Positions 46,650-55,291 of a DNA stretch of 64,000 nt are shown piece by piece. Source of the DNA: Chenopodium formosanum (taxonomy: Eukaryota; Streptophyta; Magnoliopsida; Caryophyllales; Amaranthaceae); the NCBI GenBank assembly GCA_024500155.1, contig CM044858.1, positions 30,905,786 to 30,969,785 of the forward strand. The letters are read 5' to 3'. Numbering within the stretch: position 1 is the first letter of the stretch; each line of letters starts with the position of its first letter. A model generated the notes under the pieces. The model did not search any database. It worked only from the letters and a program-made list of their open reading frames with translations, and was not told the DNA's origin. A program made the translations under genes and the position numbers.

Positions 46650-47200
46650 TGTTAGTAGATAAGCAAATTAAACGAAAGTACTTATCTCAATGTTGTGTAG
46701 ACCAATTGATAATTGCCGCGTTGTGGTAAACCACTGACCTAAAAGACGATTCCGCGCTACCCGGGTGCAGTAGACATCAAGCGGTCACCCTCCAGGATAA
46801 GCACAGCGCCGGAATTTGTGTGCACTCACAAACCCGACTGGAACCAGAATACTTGCCCAAAAACCGAAGGGATAAATTTAGAGAGGGTAAAAGATAGCTG
46901 ATTTTTGTGTGTCTTATGGAAGCAAAGAAACATGAATATATGTATGTATGTTTTAAGAGGTTGGAGCATAGCTTATAAAGCATAGGAAGGTGTGAAACGG
47001 AAGCCAGCAACAATGGGTAAAACCATCAGCCATTAAAGGCATAAATGCCATACTTAATCAACATTAACTAGCCATTAAAAGAGCTAATAAAAGGGTAATT
47101 CAAGGGAGCATAATTACCGGCTATTAAGAGCAATCTCAACAGCCACACACAATTAACCATTAATGTGACTTTCTTTGTTTAACATCAAGAACTTCCAACA
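46650..47200 (-). repeat. Right (5') LTR of element F
   Basis: Same length as its partner with about four substitutions. The adjacent inner sequence on the minus strand (ATCTAAAAGACGATT) does not resemble the initiator-Met primer-binding site, so the primer tRNA is unassigned. Confidence 0.92.
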
Positions 47201-47478
47201 GGTTTTACTTGGACCGTTGATTGATGATGATGAGTGGTTGCGATTGTTCGTGATTGAGGCTTGATGTGTGCGAATCATGGGATTAATTCCCACATTTGAT
47301 GGAGCAGCATTTTCGATCGTGAAGAAGCACCGTTTTTTATTTCTTTTATTTTTGATTTCTTTTTATTTTTATTTTTAGTTTTCTTTTAATTTCCTTTTAA
47401 TTTCTTATTTATTTTTAACTTTCTTTTCTTTTCCATTTTATTTTCTTTTCTATTTTATTTTCTTTTAATCCTTGTATC

Positions 47479-47486
47479 TATATATA
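47479..47486 (+). promoter_or_regulatory. TATA box of LTR E
   Basis: TATATATA followed by CCCATTTTTGGG in the 3' part of the LTR. Confidence 0.45.
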
Positions 47487-48576
47487 CCCATTTTTGGGTA
47501 GAGAGAGAAACAATTAGACAAGTAGAATTAGAATTAGAATTACAATTAGATCATTTTCCTAGCTTAGTTGAGAGCTTCTCTCTTTAGTTTTTAGGGTTAA
47601 TTTTAAGGAGTAGATTTTAGAGAGAGAAAGTGAGGAATTTCAATGGTAATTGAGAGATTGAAGATCCAAATGTGACAATTGTATTGGAGATCTACTCTAT
47701 TATCAAAGAGCATTTCTAAACTCTATCTCATTTATTGCTTTGTTTAATATTTATTGTTTGGATTGTTGATTTTGATTGGAATTTTATGATTTGATGATTG
47801 ATTTTGGATATTCATGTTTGTTTGGTTTTATTTTGATGATTGATCTTAGATTAGTGGATTTGTTCTTCTTAGATTGTTGATTCTTTGATTGTTGATTGTT
47901 GATCTCTTTAGTTGTTGGTTGAATTGATGATAATGTTTGAGTAGTTGTTTGGTTAGGGATTTGGTGAAGCTTATGATGTAATGAATTGATGTAAATTGGG
48001 GATAATTGATGGAGTTGATGATGTGATTAAACTTGGTTGATTGATCATGTGCATGTGTGTGATTAATTAGAGAGTAGCTAACTTTGATTATTGCACTAGA
48101 TTGCATTGTAAGTTCACATTGATACGGACCATTGATTTGTGGCTTGCAATTTACACGATTGAGGTGTCTTGTGATGTTTCCTAGCTAGAGTTTATCGTAG
48201 TTGACGCTAGTTAGACCTCTAGGAGAATATCTTGATATGCTCTTTTGGTTGCATGTTTGATCTACCCTTACATTGCTTGACTTAGTCGACTTTCCATTCC
48301 AATTTGCATTGTTCATTGCTATTATAAGTGAATCCTAATCCCTAGCTCTTGTATTTGTTTGGTTCCTTGGTTTTAGTAGATTGTTAGAGTCATCTTTTAC
48401 CCTTTGTCTTCGACCTAGCTTAGGCATATAATTGGAAGCACTTAGACATTACCGTTCCTTTGGGTTCAACCCTTGACTTACCTCTATACTTGTATTTAGG
48501 TTTGTTGAGTGTTTATAAATTTTGTTTGGCTTAAGGAGAATTAGCCCAACGACCTAGTTTTCCCCACGTCAGAATG

Positions 48577-48959
48577 TAGGGAGTTTCTCCAAAACATGTT
48601 TTGTGCCTTGAGTTATTTTTGTGATTTGAAGGAAATTCGCTATTTTCTTCATTGATTGTCTCAATATGATAGCCATTGTTGCGAATATCCTTAAAACTTA
48701 ATAAATTTCTTTAAGACAATGGGGAGTATAAAGCATCAATTATTTTAATTTCAGAAGGCAAGTTTATAGTGGCTCTTCCGAAGCCCTCAATAATATTTGT
48801 ACTACCCGATATGGTACTCACATTAATCCTTTTCATCATCATTAATGTAGAGAAGTATTTTTTATTTCTAAGTATTGTATGAGTAGTTGCACTGTCAGCA
48901 AGACATAATTCTTCACCATTCATAGCAAACTGAACTTGAGTAATATCCATGCTCTTCAT
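48577..48959 (-). pseudogene. Copia protease region, cut by LTR E
   Basis: 'CLADSATTHTILRNKKYFS' holds the aspartic protease active-site triad in the variant D-S-A, followed by 'INVSTISGSTNIIEGFGRA' and 'IIDALYSPLS'. After a frameshift, 'FLQITKITQGTKHVLEKLPTF' continues to the LTR E target site. The text resumes at 40907 as 'SSGLYYTKI' and runs into integrase. Confidence 0.8.
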
Positions 48960-49188
48960 GAAATAAAATATATGTCAAAATATTAAGCGTAAAAATAAAG
49001 ATGATAAAATAAATAATTCAATAAAAACACCCAAATATTTCATAAATTCATAAAGCATATAAAGTCCTTATTACAACCATAGAAAATAACATAAGTAAAT
49101 AACTAGAAAAAGTCTAATACTTAAAGTTGACATAAAATAATATAAATATAATTATTCCCTTCCGGAGCATCGAAGAAATCACCAACTT

Positions 49189-49236
49189 CTAAATGAGTTG
49201 TACTGCCAAAATCAAAATTATTTCCTTCCGGTTTTT

Positions 49237-49287
<51 letters not shown>

Positions 49288-50307
49288 ATTTCCTTCCGGG
49301 GAAGTAAGGAAATTAGCAACATCGAAATGATTTGCATTACCAAAATCAAAATCACCTTCACCATCTTCAAGAACAAGGTTTGCCTTAACTTTCTTTCCTT
49401 TCTTCAATGATTCTTGATAAAGTTCAATAAGATGCTTTGGAGTTCTACAAACCCAAGACCAATGGCCTTTTCCTCCACAACGGTAACATATATTGGTCTC
49501 ATTTTTCTCTTTATCATCCCTACGTTCCCACTTCTGGTGGGAATGATAATTTGTGTAATGACCTCCACGACCTCTACCACATCCACTAAAACCACGCCCA
49601 CGACCGCGACCACGCCATTGGCCACGACCGCAACCACGACCTCTACCTCGACCTCTACTGCTGGAATGGTCTCTGTTGTTAGTTTCTTTCCCGTTATGGG
49701 TTGTCACATTCGCTTCGGGGAATGGAGTAGAGCCAGTAGGACATGATTCATGATTTTTCATTAACAACTCGTTATTTTGCTCAGCCACAAGAAGACAAGA
49801 TATTAATTCAGAATATTTTTTAAAACCTTTTTCTCTATATTGTGTCTGCAAGACAATATTATTAGCATGGAAAGTGGAGTATGTCTTTTTAAGCATTTCT
49901 GCATCAGTAATATTTTCTCCACATAATTTCAATTTAGAAGTTATTTTAAACATAGCTGAGTAATATTCACTAACAGATTTAAAATCTTGTAATCTCAAAT
50001 TCAACCATTCATAACGAGCTCTAGGGAGTATCACTGTTTTTTGGTGGTCATACCTTTCCTTTAGATTACTCCAAAGGATTTGTGGGTCTTTCATAGTTAA
50101 ATATTCATTTTTGAGCCCTTCATAGAGGTGATGGCGAAGGAAAATCATGGCTTTAGCCTTATCTTGAGGTATTGCCTCATTAGCCTCCTTAATGGTTTCA
50201 CCAAGGCCTTTAGCATCTAGGTGTATTTCAGCATCTAACACCCATGATAGATAATTCTTTCCGGTAATATCAAGGGCAACAAATTCAAGCTTGGCAAGAT
50301 TCGACAT
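49189..50307 (-). pseudogene. Copia gag (UBN2-type) with CCHC knuckle, disrupted
   Basis: The ORF starts 'MSNLAKLEFVALDITGKNYL' and shows gag blocks 'DKAKAMIFLRHHLYEGLKNE', 'LWSNLKERYDHQKTVILP' and 'GFKKYSELISCLLVAEQNNE'. An Arg/Gly-rich stretch and a CCHC knuckle (CYRCGGKGHWSWVC) follow. This is the nucleocapsid-forming part. Near its end a T-rich insertion (poly-Phe on translation) with an 18-bp target duplication adds 68 bp and shifts the frame, so gag no longer reads into protease. Confidence 0.88.
49214..49299 (+). repeat. A-tract mini-retroposon with 18-bp duplication inside gag
   Basis: AAAATTATTTCCTTCCGG occurs at 49214-49231 and 49282-49299, identically. The insert is TTTTTC followed by A44 (49232-49281). 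The ancestral gag frame is clear on both sides, so the 68-bp gain is an insertion into a known sequence. It is the longest A-tract of the class seen here and so perhaps the youngest. Confidence 0.75.
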
Positions 50308-50898
50308 TTTTCATTATATAAAATAATAGGCAAAATTAGATTTCATAAAACATCAAACATATACATATCAAAATATAATGGTTGATAATAAAAAAGTAAT
50401 GGCAAGATAACAAATAAAAATTAAGTAGTATCCAAAAGATACATAATATAAAGAATTGTTAACATTAAGATCTTATATTAATATGTATAATAATCATATA
50501 TACTTAACCAAACAAGTAAACCGGGAAAACACTAATCAAGAGCAATGCACAGATCGTAATAAAGTGTACGTGGTAATATATTGAATAAATAGCAACCATA
50601 ATAAAATATAGTAGTGTGTATGTAGCAATGCAGCATAATTCATGATTATAGCAAAGTCATACATAACAATGCGGCATAGCAGTATTAGCAAAATAATATA
50701 ACCATGCAGTATACTTGCGGCAAAATAAAGTGACATAATTCATGATTATAGCTAACATAAACATGTGACATAATTCATCAAAAATTGTAAGAATCTAAAA
50801 TAGTATACATAAAATAAACCTACATAGATGATTTTGTTCCCGTGAGTGTTATGATATTTGACTATGTTTTCCTCCGACTTTTGTTAGGTAAAGCAATG

Positions 50899-50910
50899 GT
50901 GCTGATAACA
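50899..50910 (-). promoter_or_regulatory. Primer-binding site of the large copia element
   Basis: On the minus strand TGTTATCAGCACC directly follows the 5' LTR. It resembles TGGTATCAGAGCC, the initiator-Met tRNA complement, with two to three changes. Confidence 0.6.
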
Positions 50911-51189
50911 TATTATAAAATAAGGGGAAAAAGGAGAATATGAGAGAGAGAGAGATATAGAGAGGTAATAGTGTTATGTCTATATTCATCCATTTCATGA
51001 CCATCTATATATATACAAGATGTGAACATTGTAACTTATATGGACAATGAAGAGTCCATTCATGAGAGGGTTAATGTGGACTAATGACAAAGGAGGGTTA
51101 CAAGGATGCTATTAAAACCATACTTAAGGTAGTCATAAAAGAGATAATTATAAGCTTAATGACCATCCATAATAACATATTTTATAACA
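50911..51189 (-). repeat. 5' LTR of the large copia element
   Basis: A 279-bp LTR, partner of 34943-35216. CCATG follows at 51190-51194. The extra length comes from a longer (GA)n run. Confidence 0.9.
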
Positions 51190-51855
51190 CCATGTTAATT
51201 TTCATACTATTCACGAACTTTTTTTGAGCTTCTACTATGATTAATAGACAAAGTTGTAAATGTATTTGTAAAACTTGACAAGTACTTATTTTCAATTGAC
51301 CTAGGCTGCTAGGCATACAATCTTTCTACTTTACTTTATATTTTCCCCATTTCACAAATATTGTACCATGTTAATCAATGGCAAGCATTGTTATTTAGCC
51401 ATGTGTTATTAATATCGTCTCGTGTTGTCATGTCACCTATTATTACTAATCACCATGTTTCCAGACAAAAAAAAAAATTATAATTTGTTAGCATTAGTAT
51501 TTGAACACAAAATCTCATATTCATTAAAGTTAAACTTTAATCGCCACTCCAACAACAAATTTTATGATAATAAATTTGTATTAAAAGTTATTTGTTTTTA
51601 TAAATTCTAAATAAATATTTATTTATTTATTAATAACTGGTATGTACTTTATTAATTTGACCCACTTAATTTGTAACCGGTAGTTCCTCAAAAAAAATTG
51701 TAACCGGTATGTACTTAATGTAATTTATTTATTTAAAGTTTTCCTTTCAAAGTTAAAATATTTTTCAGTTGCGAAAAAATATTATACCAACATAAAAAAA
51801 ATATATATTTAAGTGATATCCATAATCTTCTATAAAAAAAAATAAAAAAAAAAAC

Positions 51856-51940
51856 GAGGAGAAACAAACTCGGGGCATCATCCGGTCACTAACTAGAGGA
51901 GGAGAAACAAACCCGGGGCATCGCCCGAGTCACTAACTAG
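51856..51940 (+). mobile_element. Two tandem Helitron-like 3' termini
   Basis: Two units of 41-44 bp (51856-51896, 51897-51940) share AGGAGAAACAAAC.CGGGGCAT and end TCACTAACTAG. In the second, CCCGGGGCATCGCCCG can form a GC hairpin followed 9-10 nt later by CTAG and then a T, the Helitron 3' signature (hairpin, CTRR, T of the AT target). The matching 5' TC terminus was not found, so extent and class are tentative. Confidence 0.45.
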
Positions 51941-51962
51941 TTTTTACACTATTCACAAACTT

Positions 51963-52004
51963 TTTTTGAATTTTTTTTTTTTAAAAGACCTTGTTTTTGA
52001 ATTT
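51963..52004 (-). repeat. T-rich mini-insertion with short direct repeats
   Basis: TTTTTGAATTT flanks a T run plus AAAAGACCTTG. A paralogous empty site lies at 51216-51235 in the upstream copy of the same direct repeat, where the insert is absent. The repeats are low complexity, so this is a weaker member of the A-tract class. Confidence 0.4.
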
Positions 52005-52039
52005 CTATTGTGATTATTAGACAAAGTTGTATAAGTACT

Positions 52040-53190
52040 TTTTTTCAACGGAAATTTCATGAAATGCCCCTGAATAATTTTTTTATTCACCAAATACCCA
52101 TCAAAACTTTCAAATACTCCAAATACTCCTGAGTTTAAGAAAAATGTCACCAAATGCCCTTAATGACTAACGTCGTTTAACACCGTTAGTCATTAATGAC
52201 TAATATGCCACCTGGCAGCCTCTAATTAGTTGTTGTAATATTAGTTAATTAATTATTAAAAAAAAAACTTTAAAAATATAAAAAAAATAACTAAAAAAAA
52301 AAATACCCCACCACCCAAGACCCACCCCACCAGTAGCCCCTGTCAGACGGTGTCGGCGGCGGCCGCCAGCTCCCACCCCTCCCCCTGCGCCGGTGCCGAC
52401 GATGGCTAGCCCCCCCACCCTCGACACCCCCACCCTACCCCCAGCCCCTCTCCCTCCGTTTCCCCTCCCCTTAAACCCCTCCCCGTCCTTTAAAAACCCC
52501 CCCTCCTTCGCGGCCGGCGTCCAAACCTCCTCCCCGGCGCCGGCAAACCTTTTTCGCCCTACCCCCCACCATCTCCGCCCCATTTCCTGCCTAAACCACC
52601 ACCTAAAAAATCGAAAACCCCCAAATCGAAACCCTAGATTTCGATTTGGGGTTTTTTTGATTAAGGGGTTTAAGGGGTGTTTGGGTGGGTGGTTTAGGGT
52701 GGAAATAGTGTGGGGATGGCGGGGGTGGGGCGAAAAAGGTTCGCCGGCGTCAGGGAGGGGGTTTGGACCCCGGTCGTAAAGGAGGGGGGGTTTTTCGAGG
52801 GACGGGGAGGGGAAACGGAGGGAGAAGGGGCTGGGGGTAGGCTGGGGAGGGGAGGGGCTGGCCTCGCTGGCGAAAAGGGACCACCGGCGCCGGTTTTGGC
52901 TAGGGGTAGGGGGACCACCGGCGGCCACTGGCAGGGGTTGGGGTGGGTTTAATTTTTTTTTAATATTAATTAAATTAATTGATTAATTATTTAAAAGAGA
53001 ACCAATTGCAGCATGCCACGTGGCATAATTAACCTTAATGACTAACGGTGTTAACCGCCGTTAGTCATTAAGGGCATTTGGTGACATTTTCTTATACACA
53101 ATAGTATTTGGTGTATTTGAAAGTTTTGATGGGTATTTGGTGAATAAAAAAATTACTCAGGGGCATTTCATGAAATTTCCGTTTTTTCAA
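52040..53190. mobile_element. Fold-back MULE with perfect 9-bp target duplication
   Basis: TTTTTTCAA occurs at 52040-52048 and 53182-53190. The element (52049-53181, 1133 bp) begins CGGAAATTTCATGAAATGCC and ends in its reverse complement. Pairing continues nearly to the centre, including GC-rich arms (left 52320-52600, right 52700-52935) that hold opposite-strand copies of the same sequence. There is no transposase. The apparent Pro/Gly-rich ORFs on both strands come from the palindrome and are not supported as proteins. Confidence 0.88.
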
Positions 53191-55227
53191 TTATATATTG
53201 TGCATTTTTAAAATTTCGAATTTCTTTTGTAGATATCACACGACTTTTTATGATGTACTTTTTAAAAAATTTATAATGCACATATCTTCTATTTGCATTT
53301 GAGATAGGTCCATAATGTATCATAAATATTATTAAAAAAAAAAAGGAAAAAAGGCATACGGAATTCACATTAGATTCCATTCAAATCATATATTGGTGAA
53401 TTGTAATTTGGTTCAGGTGAATTGTAGGTCAAGTCACATTCGAAACACAAATTTTTAAAAAGGGCCGGTGTATAATATTTAGTGTATGGCGCACGGCCCA
53501 ATTTGAGGAATTATTGTCCTCTTCTAATCTTCTCACGTGCCAGGGATTTTTTTTACTCGTACTTTTTTATTTACCTCTTTGATTTTGTCCTCTCCTCCAT
53601 AAACACTTTCTGATTTTTTTCTCTCTCCTCTTTTCTTTTCTACATTTTGGACTTTATATAATTATAATCTCCTTATCCCCTCTCTCTCCTCTTCATTGCA
53701 TTTTCATCTTACCACTTCTCCTTTTTTTGTTCTTTCTCATGTTACAGTAATTTTTTAAGTAGAATCAACTAAATTGGTGGATAAAAAATCTTTGAAGAAG
53801 AAAAAATTTATAGTGAAGATATGTCCTATTGAAGATTGTAATGATGTTCAGCGTTTTGTAATGAAGGTTTGATAACTTTTTTTTTTCTTTTTTTGGTTGT
53901 ATTATAATGGATTTACTTGTGTATGTTTAAGGGTAACTTATACTTCGTATGTTTCTGTTTAAGGATAACTTTTTTTAGATTGAGGGTGACTTTTGTGAGT
54001 TTAAGGGTAACTTTTTGTAAATAAAAGGGTAACTTATATGTATTTAAGGGTAGTTTATGTGTGTTTAAGGATAAGTTTTTTAGATTGAGGGTGACTTTTG
54101 TGAGTTTAAAGGTAACTTTTTGTAAATAAAGGGTAACTTATATGTATTTAAGGGTAGTTTATGTGTGTTTAAGGATAACCTTTTTTTAGATTGAGGGTGA
54201 CTTTTGTGAGTTTAAGGGTAACTTTTTGTAAATAAAAAGGTAACTTATGTGTGTTTTACGGTAGTTTATATGTTTAAGGATAACTTTTTTTAGATAGAGG
54301 GTGACTTTTGTGAGTTTAAGGGTAACTTTTTGTATATAAAAGGGTAACTTTTGAGTGTTATTGTGTTTTTATTTCATTTTTTAAATATAAAATTTAATAT
54401 AAACAAAAGTTAAATATAAGCAGGAAATTAACAATTTGTTTAGCGACAAAAACCTCAGTCAATTGGAGCGAAAATGTGAAAGATGAACGATGATAAACTA
54501 CTCTTGAATTATAACGTATTGTGATTTGATTTAAATTTGTAACAAATCCACCAGACTTTTGCTAAGATTTGGGTCAAATACTAGTTGAGATAGTAGCTTT
54601 GAGGTTGGATTAAATCATAAATTTTGGGAAAATCCCAACAAATTTCTGGTTGGAGATAGAAAGCTAAGATAAAAAAAAATTAATTAAAAAAAAAAAGTAA
54701 ATTTGTTTTCACTTTATTTTGGGCAGTGCAGAGTGCAAAGTCTGCAGACACTATGGCTACAAATGGCACGTGATAATTATTGATGGACAGTATTTTTATT
54801 GTGCACCGGGGGTATACAAAAGAAATTGCATTCGAAATGAGTCATATTCCGGTATGTTGTCAATATACCAACAAATTCTTGTCATATGAAGTTTCAATCA
54901 GACCAACATCAGAATTATAGGTTTGGTTAGGTTAATTTATTAGTAGTTACTATGAGCATTTTGGTTTTCCATATACTTAAATTGATGGTTATTAGGAAAT
55001 ATCCTCCTCACTGGAAAAAAAAAAAGAAAAAAAAAAAAAAAACAAACTACTTTAGCAACAGTAATGCACACATGATAAACATCCCAAATTGGGGGAAATG
55101 ATAACACGCATCCATCTTCATTAACATTTATGTACACTTTAATTTTATTATTCTGCACCAAATTGAGGCATAAAAGTGTTTACCTATGAGTAAAGATCAA
55201 AGGAACAGGATTTGACAAAGAAAATTT
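53191..55227. other. Spacer downstream of XK2 with a minisatellite
   Basis: There is no supported gene. A pyrimidine-rich stretch lies at 53570-53760. The array at 53960-54360 is listed separately. A-runs occur near 54680-54700 and 55016-55042. Confidence 0.5.
53960..54360. repeat. Minisatellite, unit about 105 bp, four copies
   Basis: GAGGGTGACTTTTGTGAG recurs at 53982, 54087, 54193 and 54297. Each unit also contains AAGGGTAACTTTTTGTA and TTTAAGGGTAGTTTATGTG sub-motifs, suggesting the unit arose from a shorter 'AAGGGTAACTT' motif. Confidence 0.85.
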
Positions 55228-55230
55228 TAC

Positions 55231-55236
55231 TTTATT
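55231..55236 (-). terminator. Candidate polyadenylation signal of XK2
   Basis: AATAAA on the minus strand, 56 bp downstream of the XK2 stop codon, within A-rich sequence. It is a plausible near-upstream element, but plant poly(A) signals are loose. Confidence 0.45.
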
Positions 55237-55291
55237 TCCTACCATTCCAGAAGTGAAGCCTTGCTATTTTCTCCAGCTTATCGGTCTTTGT

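Larger units (their letters stand above)
41914..47200 (-). mobile_element. Non-coding LTR retrotransposon 'F' (LARD-like), young
   Basis: Two 551-bp LTRs (41914-42464, 46650-47200) with TG...CA ends are flanked by GGTTT at 41909-41913 and 47201-47205. I count four differences between the LTRs (near 41985, 42048 and two near 42176), so they are about 99.3 % identical. A purine tract CTGTGGGGGAT on the minus strand abuts the left LTR and sets minus orientation. The 4.2-kb interior (42465-46649) has no ORF of note on either strand. It must depend on proteins from another element, probably copia by its polypurine tract style. Confidence 0.85.
40913..48571 (+). mobile_element. Solo LTR 'E' (probable gypsy type) holding element F
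   Basis: It starts TGATGTGTGTCATAAATGGC and ends TTTCCCCACGTCA, flanked by GAATG at 40908-40912 and 48572-48576. Removing it joins the copia coding text exactly ('LEKLPTF' to 'SSGLYYT'). Its own length without element F is about 2.37 kb. It contains long T-rich stretches of TTTTATTT words (41090-41340 and 47330-47470), a GC-richer CA-repeat block near 41510-41640, and a TATATATA box at 47479. The gypsy label is inferred from LTR size and style only. Confidence 0.85.
34943..51189 (-). mobile_element. Ty1/copia retrotransposon with three nested insertions
   Basis: The LTRs (34943-35216 and 50911-51189) are flanked by CCATG at 34938-34942 and 51190-51194. On the minus strand the order is LTR, primer-binding site, gag, protease, integrase, RT, RNase H, polypurine tract, LTR; integrase before RT defines copia. 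Solo LTR D (36819-39262) splits the RT region, and solo LTR E (40913-48571, itself holding element F) splits the protease-integrase junction. Without insertions it is about 6.1 kb. Frameshifts and stops break the polyprotein, so it is not autonomous. Confidence 0.92.
51195..52039. other. Spacer with a long direct repeat
   Basis: No gene. A stretch of about 65-90 bp is repeated directly: 51205-51275 (ACTATTCACGAACTTTTTTT...GACAAAGTTGTAAATG) and 51947-52038 (ACTATTCACAAACTTTTTTT...GACAAAGTTGTATAAG). The second copy carries an extra T-rich insert at about 51974-51993 that is absent from the first. Confidence 0.55.

Noticed and set aside
40935..48571. Solo LTR E starting at TGATGAGCATTT (40940)
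   Set aside because: That start gives no target duplication; moving it to 40913 gives GAATG on both sides and restores the copia reading exactly.
52245..52952. 227-aa and other Pro/Gly-rich ORFs
   Set aside because: They are mirror images produced by the palindromic arms of the MULE at 52049-53181, with no known domain.
53770..53875. A possible coding exon ('LKKKKFIVKICPIEDCNDVQ')
   Set aside because: It is short, with no splice partner or family match, and lies next to a minisatellite.
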